Assembly (NCBI GenBank): GCA_039720395.1
Contig: CM077827.1
Span: forward strand, 7,603,991 to 7,667,990
Direction: 5' to 3'
Length of the DNA: 64,000 nt
Source: Liquidambar formosana
Lineage: Eukaryota > Streptophyta > Magnoliopsida > Saxifragales > Altingiaceae
This document shows, in pieces, positions 53,084 to 63,245 of the stretch. Every line of letters begins with the position of its first letter. Position 1 is the stretch's first letter. A program made the translations under genes and the position numbers. The notes under the pieces were generated by a model. The model was not told the DNA's origin. It was given only the letters and a program-made list of their open reading frames with translations, and made no database searches.

Positions 53084-54835
53084 CTACATAAGTTCAAGTA
53101 ACTTTCTTTGGTACCCATACTTTCTTGGGTCCATAGGGGTTAGCCATAGGAGGTGAGGTTCCCTTCACTACCCACACCTTCTTGGTGAAACCTTTAGGTC
53201 TTCTTCTCATGTTACAAGTATAAACGTTGTGTCCTTCCTTATTACAATAAGTACATGAGATTTTAGGTGTGCTAGGAACCTTAGGTTTAGGAAAGAAATT
53301 AATGTAGGATTTTTGTTTAACATGTTCTTGATAACCGATTCCGGGCTTGTCAAAGCACTATCTTTGACTAGTTAATATCTTATCCAAGTTATCCCTTCCA
53401 TTGGTGAACTTGGCCAAGGTATTAGTTAAGTCTTCAATCTTTTCTTTCAATGATGTATTCTCACTTTCAAGATTAGATTGAGAGATGGTAGAAGGTGAGT
53501 CTATCTTACTCTTTAATTCTAAGTTCTCATTCTTTAAAATATCTAATTCTTTTTGAAGAGATGTGATATTCTTTTTCAAATCATTGTTTTTGACGGAAAA
53601 TCTTTTTAATTCAAAAAATGTGTCTTCAAGAGCATTTTGCAATTCTTCATAAGTAGGAAGTTCTTCTATAGGATAATCACATGAGTTAGTTTCGATTACC
53701 TCATCTTCCTTTGCCATGAGACAAAAGTTTGCCACTTCTTGATCGCAAGAAATCTCCTCATCTTCTTCATCACTATTTGCCTCATCATCCCAAGTGACGG
53801 TGAAGGCCTTCTTCTTGAATTTTCTATTTTCCTTGAAGTTGTTGTTGTTGTGGCTTGTCTTGTTGTAGTTGGTGTTGAGTTGAGGACAATTTATCTTGAT
53901 ATGTCTGGGCTTCTTGCATTCAAAACACACTTGTGAGTCTCTATTTGAGTTCTCCCTTCTACTAGGAATTCTTTTAGATGAATCACCCTTGTTGAATCTC
54001 CTTCCTTGGTTTCTTCTTGAGAAAAACTTCTTGAGCTTATGAGAAATGAAAGCAATGTCTTCATCTTCTTCATTTTCGCACTCTTCATTTGGTGATTCCT
54101 CTTCATCTTTGAGGCCTTGAGAGCCAAGCTCTTGGATGGCTTGCTTTCACTAACTTCCCCTGCTTTGAACACAAATTCTTGAGTGACCAAATTTCCATCA
54201 AGGTCACTAAGAGTCATTGAGCCAAGTTCCTTTGATTGAAGCACGGCCGTTGTGAATGTATCCCATTCCTTAGGTAAGCTCCTAAGAATTTTTCTCACCA
54301 ATTCGGAGTTAGTGTAAATTTTACCAAGAGAATTCAAAGGATTTATAATAGCTTTGAAACGAGCAAACATATCTCTAATAGATTCATCTTTCTTCATTTT
54401 GAATAATTCATATTCACAAACAAGCATATTAATCTTTGCCTCTTTCACTTGAGAGGTTCCTTCATAGGTGACCTCTAAAGTATCCCAAATTTCTTTGGCA
54501 CTAGTGCACCTAGAGATTTTGCTAAATTCATCATTAGTGAGTGCACAATATAGTAAGCCAATAGCTTTAGAGTTGAGCTCAAGAGACTTGTGATCAGCAC
54601 TAGTGTATTCTTGAGGCACTTTAGGGAGTGTAACTCCATCTACCACTTTAGTGGGAATCAAAGGACCCTTAGAGGTAATATTCCATAGCTCATAACTAGT
54701 GGATTGAATAAAAATTTGCATTCTAATTTTCCAGAAATTATATAGAGAAGCATCTCCATTAAAGAGGGGTGGTCTATTGGACGATTGTCCTTCGGTGAAT
54801 CCATTACCACTATAATTGGCCATATCGTTCCTCAC
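53084..54835 (-). pseudogene. gag of the young copia element, broken
   Basis: gag starts at an ATG at 54835 or, more likely, slightly downstream (MANYSGNGFTEGQS). The capsid region (UBN2-like, KEIWDTLEVTYEGT, NPLNSLGKIYTN) runs to about 54115, where a one-base loss relative to the old copy shifts the frame. The next segment (53930-53361) has a zinc knuckle CFECKKPRHIKINC and a coiled-coil-like KNDLKKN...LENENTSLKEK region, and stops at a TAG (53358-53360) in place of Trp. A second knuckle, CTYCNKEGHNVYTC, follows near 53255, and the frame stops at a TGA at 53094-53096. Two zinc knuckles are usual in this lineage. Confidence 0.85.
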
Positions 54836-54864
54836 AAGACAAATATGTCAAATGCAAGAGGTTA

Positions 54865-54877
54865 GGCTCTGATACCA
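54865..54877 (-). other. primer-binding site (initiator tRNA-Met), young copia
   Basis: The minus strand reads TGGTATCAGAGCC two bases inside the 5' LTR. It is complementary to the 3' end of initiator tRNA-Met. Confidence 0.95.
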
Positions 54878-54879
54878 AG

Positions 54880-56199
54880 TGTTATCCCAAGAATAAAACC
54901 CTAGAGGGGGGGTGAATAGGGTTTATAGCCAATTAAAAATAATTACAACTAACTAAAATTCAGATTATTGCAATCAATAGAAAATGCAACAATAAGCAAT
55001 AATAAGTAGGAGTTAGAGAATGCAAACACAAGATATTAACGAGGTTCGGCCTTCTCGCCTACGTCCTCGACTCAAGAGCGCCGCTTGAGGATTCCACGAT
55101 CCACTATGACAATCTCCTTCAAGGGTGGAGATCAAACCTTTTACAAAGAGATGCTCTCTTCAAGACAAATCTCTCTTGTCTCACTAGGGTTCACACAACC
55201 CTTACAACACTTGAATTTGAAGTTGGTTTGTTGTAAACAATCACTCTAGCAGTAAATACAACTCTTGAAAGCTCAACAAACTTCTAATAATTGCTCAATT
55301 GAATGCTCTTTTAAGAATTAGGGGTTGAAAGCTCTTTTTCAAAGGATGGGATTGATTGCTCTTGTATAGATACTCATAAATGAGTTTGAAAGCTTGTATT
55401 TATACCCATATGGCCTAAAATGGCCGTTGCAAGCATTAAATGCCGGGAAAGAGCCGTTTGGTGGCAATTAATGCTCCATTTGGCTTTCAAAAAACTAGCC
55501 GTTACAGTTCATTCGAGCCATTTAGTCGACTAAAAGTCCTCATGTAGTCGACTAGAAATATCAGTAGTGAAAATATGGCATATCTGCATGATTTAGTCGA
55601 CTAAATCTCTTCATTTAGTCGACTACAAATATCAGTAGTCAATTCAGGCCATTTTCACTTGATTTAGTCGACTACATCCATGATGTAGTCGACTAAACCT
55701 TGGATTCTCAAGGTTTAGCCTTGTTTTCATGTGATTTCAACACTAGAACCAATTTCTATCAACTTAGGCCTCTTATGAATGATAAATATAGTTCAATTGA
55801 GGGTCCTAAAGTCCTTCTAGGTCAATAGAGCAAGGTCATGAGCAATTATGTACACTTTGGAACCTAAAACCTCACTTATAGCCTAAATGAGTCTCATTGA
55901 TGATGATTGCATGGCTTGAGGTGCTTGTAGGTCCATTGCTAGCTTTTTATGCTCTTGATGCATCATGCTTGGGTTTCCTTGACGCTTTGTACACGAGCCT
56001 TGAGTTCCATGACTTGGTTGAACTATTGAGTGCATGTGCTTGAGTCATTTGATCCTTAAGCTTATGCTTGAAACAATTTGATCTTGATTACCTAGCTTTG
56101 ATCATGTTCTTGACATTTAAACCATTAGAACTAACATCGATCTTTTGTTATCATCAAAATCTCGGATATGCCCTTGGTTGAAAACCTTTAGGTCTAACA
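54880..56199 (-). repeat. 5' LTR of the young copia element
   Basis: 1320 bp with the same ends as the 3' LTR and eight differences by eye. It holds the TATA box near 55395-55407 and the palindrome array at 55523-55695. Confidence 0.95.
55523..55695. repeat. palindrome array in the 5' LTR (TAGTCGACTA)
   Basis: Six sites, all with an intact GTCGAC core, ending about 117 bp upstream of the TATA box on the minus strand. Confidence 0.9.
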
Positions 56200-56548
56200 C
56201 AGATAACCTCTTATATTTTAATTTTACCAATGTGCCTTTTTAATATTTTAATTTTTATCACTGTGCCCTACCACGTTGATGAAATTTGATGGAAATTAGT
56301 CACGTGTTATGCACGTAACACCGTTAACCGACCCATGTTGTCCAAAATGCCCTTGATTAGAGGATGCACGTGATGGGGAGGGTGTAGGGCATATTAGTCT
56401 TCTTACATTTACCGTTAAAGGTGTTAACCAATTAAATCCTTAACTAAACTAAGGGCACATTGGTAAAATTAAAACATAAGGGAGTTATTTACTAACTTCC
56501 ATACTTCAAGGGGTTTTCTGCAATTTACCCTTAAAATTTAAAAATATA

Positions 56549-56819
56549 CTCCCTCCATTTTAAATTGACCGTCTCCTTTAAAACAACACATCTTTTAAGG
56601 AAACCCTATTAAATATTTTCACATTAATATATATGTTTTAAGATTCCAATTTTGCCCTCAAGTGTGCAAAATATTAGAAAAATAAAGAATATCTTTTTAA
56701 GGGTATTTTAGGAAATAAATAAAAAAACAATCAATGACTTATTGAAATGTGACAATAATTTTGAAACATCCAAAAAAAAAAAAAAAATTGGTAGGCCACT
56801 TATTTAGTAACGGAAGGAG
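56549..56819. mobile_element. Stowaway MITE, 271 bp
   Basis: It begins CTCCCTCCATTTTAAATTG and ends with the inverted form ACGGAAGGAG, flanked by TA on both sides. This is the classic Stowaway (Tc1/mariner) signature. Confidence 0.85.
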
Positions 56820-56899
56820 TACTAAGTTTGTTCAAGTGAGGATAATGACCTTAAAAAGCACATTCAAGTTCTTGAAGTAATTATTCGAGGTATCACGTA

Positions 56900-57205
56900 C
56901 CTTTTTCATCTTACAAAAATAAATCAAGTTTGACAAAACATGCAGTTTAAGAAATATTATCATTGCTTTATATATAAAAAAATAAATAATAATTGTATTG
57001 ATTTGTCATTTATTAAACTTTATCTTTTCAAAGATATTATCTCCAGTTTGGTATTAGATTTAGTGTATAAAGTAATTATTGAAATAATAAAAGTAATGTA
57101 AGAAAGTTCAAAATTTTTATGATTTGACCTTTTAACATGGACAAACACTTTGGGAGTTAAAAAGTAATACAAATGACTTATTTTTATGGGAGGGAAGGAT
57201 AAATA
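56900..57205. mobile_element. Stowaway-like MITE related to 60697-60999
   Basis: It shares the stretch AAGTTTGACAAAACATGCAG and following sequence with 60697-60999, and ends TTTTTATGGGAGGGAAGGA. The left terminus is worn. Confidence 0.6.
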
Positions 57206-57508
57206 GTATTCAAATAATAAAGCTTTTTCTTGATTTTGATTCTACAATTAAGGTTCTAACTTCCGTATTACCTATAGCTTGTAATTTATTATTAAAAAAA
57301 AAAAAAAAACCTAAAAACTAACTGAAGGTCCTATACTTGTATGGGGGAATTACAAATACGTCCGGCTACAGGTAAATAATTAAAGTTCAATACAAACGAT
57401 TAATAGTTTACTAGTAAAGGACTATTAAGTTAACTAAGAATTTCTACTAACTATAATTGTTTGCCTGTAACCAAACCTATATGTAATTCCCCCTACTCCT
57501 ATTATCAA

Positions 57509-57510
<2 letters not shown>
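57206..57510. other. intergenic, no gene seen
   Basis: AT-rich with a poly-A run near 57294-57309. No coding frame. Confidence 0.5.
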
Positions 57511-57543
<33 letters not shown>

Positions 57544-57547
<4 letters not shown>

Positions 57548-57717
57548 ATGATGATCAGGTAAACACGTGCTTATATAACTTATATTAACACCTGCATTGA
57601 GAGTTGTACCTTGTGCATTAATGCGATATGAGGTACATTGGACCAATGCAAGGGGTACAACCCCTAATGCATGGTACTGATATAACTTATATCAACACAT
57701 GCTGATGGGAACATAAC
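57544..57717. mobile_element. Micron-like MITE flanked by TA microsatellites, copy 2
   Basis: The same repeat as 8339-8530, with (TA)n on both sides (57510-57544 and 57719-57732). The subterminal inverted pair is ATATAACTTATAT and ATAACTTATATCAAC. Confidence 0.55.
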
Positions 57718-57844
57718 TGTATATATATATAAAATATTTGTGAGTTTATATCACTTGCAAATTTTTTTTTTTCCAAAAATATTATCATAGACTTTTTTTT
57801 TCCCCAAACAATAGAATAAAACACACACCTACAATGCATCCATG

Positions 57845-58096
57845 CGGAGTTGAAATATATATATGGAGTGTGTGTGTGTGTGTATCTATATATATATAGC
57901 TTTGATCATGTACAGGATATTCGGAGTTGAAATATATATATATATATATAGCTTTGATCATGTACGAGATATCCCGGATATCCCGTACAATAACAGCCAT
58001 TGGTGAACGACATGCGTGTGTGTGTGAATGAGCGCGTGTTATCCACAGACGGTTGTGATCGAATGGGATAGTTTGAGATATCCCGCACTTGAACAA

Positions 58097-58133
<37 letters not shown>
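57845..58133. repeat. TA and TG microsatellites with a local duplication
   Basis: TATATAGCTTTGATCATGTAC occurs at about 57893 and 57950 with GGAGTTGAAATATATAT before each. (TG)n and (TA)n runs surround it. A GTTTATATCACTTGCAA motif lies on each side (57745 and 58147). Confidence 0.75.
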
Positions 58134-58135
<2 letters not shown>

Positions 58136-58183
58136 ATTTTTGTGGGTTTATATCACTTGCAATTTTTTTAAATTTAAATATTA

Positions 58184-58442
58184 CTCCGTCTGTACCTAAA
58201 TTATTGGCTTCAATTCCTTTTTGGGATGTTTCAAAATTATTATTACATTGTAAAAGTCAATGGTTCTTTTTATTTCAATTCTTAAAATATATATCCTTAA
58301 AAAGTATTGTCTCTTTTTCCAATATTTTGTACAATGAGGGCAAAATGTCAAATATATATATTGATGTGAAAGCATTTAAAACGGTTTCCTAAAAAGCGTG
58401 TTTTTTCAAAAGGGACAATCAATTATCTAGGAACGAAGGGAT
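58184..58442. mobile_element. Stowaway-like MITE, about 259 bp
   Basis: It begins CTCCGTCTGTACCTAAATTA and ends TATCTAGGAACGAAGGGAT, flanked by TA on both sides. Confidence 0.7.
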
Positions 58443-58770
58443 TATGATAGAATTTTTTTTTTCTTTTTTTTTTTTTTTGGTGCCGAATGATAGGAAAACA
58501 TACACCCACACATGCATCCACGTAAAGTCGAAATCAAGATCTCTGCAAACTCGACACCTCTATTAGGATGAGACATGCAATTAGACCCAAGAGTCATTGG
58601 CTATCAACTTAACCAACCTAAATTTGTATTTTGGCTAGGTTATTTCTTCCATAAGCTACACCCACAATGGGGTTAACTTTGTAATGAAGAATATGAAGTT
58701 GGTAATATAAAAGACTCATTAGGAGCAAGAATTTAATATGCTAAAAGGGTAATATTTAAACATTGTATAA
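58443..58770. other. intergenic, no gene seen
   Basis: A T-rich run at 58450-58480; otherwise nothing recognisable. Confidence 0.5.
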
Positions 58771-58771
58771 T

Positions 58772-59015
58772 ACTCCCTCTGTCCTAAATTGTTTGAGTCA
58801 CTTTGACTAAGCATGAATATTAAGGTGAACTATTTAATGTATTGTAATGTGACTCATTGATTTTAACTTTCTAATTTTACCCTCTTACAGAGTATTTTTA
58901 TTTTGTGTTATGATTAGAGTAGTTGTCATTTGAAATATAGGAAGGAGAATATTGGGAAAGTAAAATAATTTTTTGTCTTGACTAACCAACATTTTGGAAC
59001 TTCCCAAAATGAAAA
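58772..59015. mobile_element. worn Stowaway-like MITE
   Basis: The left end ACTCCCTCTGTCCTAAATTG is typical. The expected inverted right end is not clear, so it is diverged or truncated. Confidence 0.45.
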
Positions 59016-59469
59016 TTGTTTTCAAACAAAGTGTTATACACTCTCATAAATAGGAAGTATAAATTATGGCTCTTAGGTCTAGTGGCATGTCCCATCCCAA
59101 TGAGGGTGTGAGGTTTGTGGAGGTTTTGGTTTCGACTTCGAGTAAATGCATGAATGTGTAGTTGTGTGGGTTCTCTTATCATCTGGGGAAAAAACTAAAA
59201 TAAAAAAAAAAAGGGAAAAAATTGACAAGCAAATGATAATTTCTATAAAAAAAAAACGTTAGAAATTTTAATAGGACGAGAAATCTTTTATACTGATTCA
59301 ATAATTTATGAGGTTTACTCAAATTAACGGAAAGTGAATCAGAATTAATCTTTATGATACTTGGACAATGAGACAAAAAGGAAATATTTGCAACCATTCT
59401 TAACGAGGAATTTCAAACTACAAAACTTGGAAACGTAATAGGTGAAGGAGGAGTTTGAATTCAGTGTTG
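59016..59469. other. intergenic, no gene seen
   Basis: A-rich runs near 59190-59260. No coding frame. Confidence 0.5.
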
Positions 59470-59650
59470 ATTTGATAAAACACAGCACGTATCGTACCGA
59501 GTTCATCCACATTGTTAGATGATGGATTAGATGGTTCAAATTAAAAGTTAAAAATGTTGTTAATTTTTAATCTAAGCCATCCAAGCTATCATCCAATAGT
59601 ATAGATAAACTTGGCATGTTGTTGAGTTAAACTCGGTGTAGAAGCATCTA
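59470..59650. mobile_element. foldback MITE, copy 1
   Basis: Inverted arms GATAAAACACAGCACG...CCGAGTTCATCCACATTGTT and their complement near 59600-59640. The same family as 59778-60002. Confidence 0.55.
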
Positions 59651-59654
59651 TAGA

Positions 59655-59765
59655 CGAAACTAGAGTATAAATAAATACTTAACTTTAATTCAAGATAATT
59701 AAGCCAACTTATTAGGCCAAAACTAGAGTTATAAATACTTAACTTCTGTTCAAGATAATTAAAGG
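59655..59765. repeat. imperfect tandem duplication, about 61 bp
   Basis: AACTAGAGT(A)TAAATA followed by TACTTAACTT and TTCAAGATAATTAA occurs twice in a row, between the two foldback MITEs. Confidence 0.75.
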
Positions 59766-59777
59766 GAGTTTAGATAT

Positions 59778-60002
59778 GGTGCTCTTATAAAACTCAGCAT
59801 CGTGCCGAGTTCATCCATACCGTTGGATAAGGGGTTGAATGGTTTAGATTAAAAATTAAAAAAGTTATTCATGGAGGTCGGTCATTTTTAGTCATTTCAG
59901 TAGCAATTTTTTCAACTTTTTAAACTTTTAATCCAAACCATTCAACCTCTCCTCCAACAGTGTGGATTGATGAACAGTGCTGAGTTTTATCACTTTAGCA
60001 CC
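59778..60002. mobile_element. foldback MITE, copy 2
   Basis: The ends are GGTGCTCTTATAAAACTCAG and the inverted CTGAGTTTTATCACTTTAGC, with further pairing (GGTTGAATGGTTTAGATTAA). No clear target duplication. Confidence 0.7.
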
Positions 60003-60316
60003 GATTCCAAACTCAATTAGAGGTGGGGCTATTTTCACATCATTTCTTGCAAAATTTACATCTTTCATACTTTATTTTTACATATTTTTTTGTACTTTTA
60101 TACATGAAGAGGTGTGAATTTAGTGTAAAAAGATGTAAAAATAGGTCTATCTTAATTAAACTTTAATAGCGTACCTTCGAAGAGCCTATTGTTTCATTTT
60201 TAGTACTTTTGGAGCTAGTCAAAATGCCCAGGTACATTAATTTTTATGCCTTAGACCCTAGATTATCAATTTATCGTGAAGTTTCATACATTCGGTCATT
60301 TCGTTATCTTTTTTCA
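60003..60316. other. intergenic, no gene seen
   Basis: AT-rich. A segment around 60236-60320 is repeated in part at 60500-60560 and 61100-61210 (TTATGCCTTG, ACCCCA/ACCCAG). Confidence 0.5.
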
Positions 60317-60325
60317 TTCTAATTA

Positions 60326-60490
60326 GGAAAATGCTACCTTGCCCCACACTTTTGCTTTACACTTTCCCCTACTAGTGTATTTGAGAGGATAAGGTTGTGG
60401 GACCCATTGATATGATTACAACCTTACCCTCCCAAATACACTAGTAGGGCAAAGTGTATGGCAAAAGTGTGGGGCAAGGTAGCATTACCC
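60326..60490. mobile_element. Mutator-type foldback MITE, 165 bp
   Basis: Almost the whole length is an inverted repeat: AATGCTACCTTGCCCCACAC at one end and its complement at the other, with CACTAGTAGGG inside. The perfect 9-bp target duplication TTCTAATTA lies at 60317-60325 and 60491-60499. Confidence 0.9.
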
Positions 60491-60696
60491 TTCTAATTAT
60501 TATGCCTTGGACCCAGCATAACCTTTTAATAGGACAATCCATGATTTGACCTATCTTAATTTTTTGGTAATATGAATAAGAAATTTATTACATCGACCAA
60601 TACCTATACTACAACTTGAATCTAGGACCTCCACTATAAAAGGGTGAGAAGTGCTACTAGCCTAATAGGCCACAAGGCCATTGACAACCTATTTTA

Positions 60697-60999
60697 CGAT
60701 CCCTCCATTCCACAAATATAGACCTGCAAGTTTGACAAAACATGCAGTTTTAAAAAGTCATCATTGCATTGACTTCTCAATTATTAAACTCCATATTTTC
60801 AAAAGTATTCTCTTCTACTAATTGTTATTGGGTTGTGTGAAAAGTAATTCTTGAGATAAGAAAGGGTAGTATAGGAACATATATCCAAAAAAAATATATA
60901 TATATGATTTAACTTTTCAAAATGACTTTCTCAGTAATATTTGAATCTAGATGAAAAGAGTCATTGCAAAAATGGTCTATCTTTATGGGACGGAGGGAG
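60697..60999. mobile_element. Stowaway-like MITE, 303 bp
   Basis: It begins CGATCCCTCCATTCCACAAA and ends with the inverted TTTATGGGACGGAGGGAG, flanked by TA on both sides. Confidence 0.8.
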
Positions 61000-61001
61000 T
61001 A

Positions 61002-61494
61002 CTATTATTATACTATTAATTTATTATTATCTCATGAAACACTATGCAATTTAGGACAACCATGCTGAAATTAGACTTTTGGTTGATTATCATGTTTCAT
61101 ATATCCTGGTATTCTGTTTCATTCTTTTTATCATAATTATAATTATGCCTTGAACCCCAACATGACCTTTAAATTAACAACCTATGGTTTGGCCTATTAT
61201 ACTATCTCTCTCTATTTCATGATCAAAATGCCGATAAATGAGCTATGTGAGATGGAGCAAGGATCCTCTCCATTGCAATGGATAGTCCATTGAAATCTGA
61301 ATCGTTTGTTTCATATGTGTCCCACATGTTTTGGTGGATCTCACATAGTGAACAGATCAGATTTCATTGAACCGTCCATTAAATGGAGAGAACTTCTTTC
61401 CTGTGAAATGGGGTTAGGGTAGGTTAGGGTTCAACTACCATCCATTTTAAACCAAAAAAAAAAAAAAGAAGAAGAAAACAAAAGAGATCGACAT
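61002..61494. other. intergenic; dispersed repeat at 61255-61400
   Basis: No gene. The segment with GGATCCTCTCCATTGCAATG, CACATGTTTTGGTGGATC and ACCGTCCATTAAATGG is related to 42490-42635. An A/G-rich run is at 61454-61480. Confidence 0.5.
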
Positions 61495-62484
61495 TGTCAC
61501 ACCCCATTTTTGCACCACCTTACTAGATTTCATCATTTCATGCATGTTTTTGTTTTGTTTTTGAGTCTAGTAAGTTGCATTAGTTTTCTTGAGTCACAAG
61601 GACAAGGGATATGAATTTTGGTTCAATTCGGAGTTGATCTTGAGGGATAATAAGATCTTTTGTGACTTGAGGGGCATAATCGTTTTTTAAGTCATAAACT
61701 TTTCATTTGACCTTGAAATGATCTCCAAATTGTCAATTGGAGTTCATATGGATGTATATGAGGTATTTCTAGGTTCAATTTGATGAATCAATGGCTCAGG
61801 ATTAAAATGGCTCGATGTAGTTCAAGATTGGTTAATTGACCCTTCTTTGGGTTAGCTCTAATTGACTCACAATTACCAATCAAATCTTTTCAAATTGACT
61901 TTAGTTAGTTATCATTTTATCCCCAAAAGTGTTTTAGAAAAGGTTAATTTTGATTTGGAAAGCATTTGGTTTGATCCTATGTGCATACCTATGCTTTACA
62001 AAGGTAGAGCATAGCAGTTAACCGCTTTTGTTAAACCTAACCATGCCCCCATGGTTAGTAGTTTTCACCCTAAAATGTTCAAAAATGTATTCTTCATCGA
62101 AACACGGTTGTTTTGGCTTTTGTTTCATCAAAATCGGACTTAATTTGAACCCTGAAACACTTCTAGAAGGAAAATGAGTAAAAAATGGGCAAGAATCTGG
62201 AGTGGGCTTGGGTGACCACCTAGCCCCGGGCGGCTAGCCACTTGGGCCCAGGTGGCTAGCCGCCCAAGTCCTGGTGGTCACCCAAGAGCACTTTCCAATT
62301 TTCACTCTAACTCCTTGCTGAAGCGGACTCTTACCTATTTTGATGTACTTAGGCTCTTTTGGATGTGTTTCCTTCTAGTTTTTGGTAACTTTTGAGTTAC
62401 TTAAACACCAAGGGGGTCTCTAATAGCCCTTGGATTAATTTCTAGGTTTTTAATCCCAGCCATTCGTTAATCCTAATTGAACTC

Positions 62485-62492
62485 TATAAATA
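62485..62492 (+). promoter_or_regulatory. TATA box of the right family-A LTR
   Basis: TATAAATA about 990 bp inside the LTR, matching the box at 279-288 in the left copy. Confidence 0.6.
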
Positions 62493-62727
62493 CCCCCTAT
62501 GCTCCAGCACAAGGGGAGCCACTTTATGCATTAAAACCTGAGTGTTTGAGAGGGAATAAGAGAGAGAGACTTGAAGGAGAGCTAGAAGACCTGCTGTAGC
62601 CTTGAAGAACATTGATTCAAGTCATCCACAAGTTAAGAGGAGAGTCTCTACAACAGCAAGGAAGCTTTCCTAAGGTATTCTTCCCTTCTATTCAAGCTTA
62701 AACTAGGGTTTTATGTAGAATACGCTT

Positions 62728-63245
62728 ATTGCATGTTAAAGATAGCTTTTTTTTTATCATGTATTGACACTTTAGCTAGTTAATATACATGAAATACTTG
62801 CTGTTTATGATGGGTTTAGCATGTTTTAGGATTGTTTCATAGGATTTAAAGCATAGTTGTGATTCTAGAGTTTCTGTTGTCCTTGTTTTAGAATAGTGTC
62901 ATTGCATGTTAAAGTTAGGATTTTTATCATGTTCTATTGCTTTAGTTAGTTAATATGTATGATTTAAGTTTTGTTTAATATGAGTTTAGCATGTTTAGAG
63001 GTTGTTTTGTGTGTTTTTGAGTATGTTTGTGAGTTTAGGGTTTTTATTGTCTTTGTTTTAGGTTAGTTTCATACAGCATGTTGGCATAAGGTTTCTAATT
63101 TATTTTCTTCATAGTTGCTGTATATGTTTTACATATAGAATAACTATGATATTTCTTACATTTCATGTAGTTCATTCTAGGGTTTTTATGCATGATATGG
63201 TATTGGGATTGCATTAGAGCTTATATTTATTCGCTGTTTTTTGCT
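62728..63245 (+). repeat. degenerate tandem repeat, period about 173 bp, in the right LTR
   Basis: ATTGCATGTTAAAG begins units at 62728 and 62901. Both contain TAGCATGTTT, GTTAGTTAATAT-like sequence and a TTGTCCTTGTTTTAG/TTGTCTTTGTTTTAG end. A third, partial unit starts near 63074. It lies downstream of the TATA box. Confidence 0.7.

Larger units (their letters stand above)
46188..56199 (-). mobile_element. young full-length SIRE/Maximus-like Ty1/copia element, 10,012 bp
   Basis: Two LTRs of 1320 bp each (46188-47507 and 54880-56199) bound the element, with a perfect 5-bp target duplication CAGAT outside them (46183-46187 and 56200-56204). I count eight base differences and no indels between the LTRs, about 0.6%. 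On the minus strand the order is 5' LTR, primer-binding site, gag, protease, integrase, reverse transcriptase/RNase H, palindrome array, ORF2, polypurine tract and 3' LTR. An extra ORF after pol with an initiator-Met primer site places it in the SIRE/Maximus lineage. gag-pol has three clear breaks, so the copy is not autonomous. Confidence 0.95.
46146..56530. mobile_element. small TIR element (Mutator-like?) split by the young copia element
   Basis: The left piece 46146-46187 begins GATAAATTATAGATAACCTCC. The right piece 56205-56530 ends GGGGTTTTCTGCAATTTACC, an imperfect inverted match over about 30 bp. With the copia element removed they form one repeat of about 370 bp. The outer 9-mers TAAAAATAT and TTAAAATTT match at seven of nine but are AT-rich. 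Confidence 0.5.

Noticed and set aside
54865..54877. Match to the 3' end of tRNA-Met as a possible tRNA gene
   Set aside because: Only the 13-nt primer-binding complement is present, directly beside the LTR; there is no cloverleaf.
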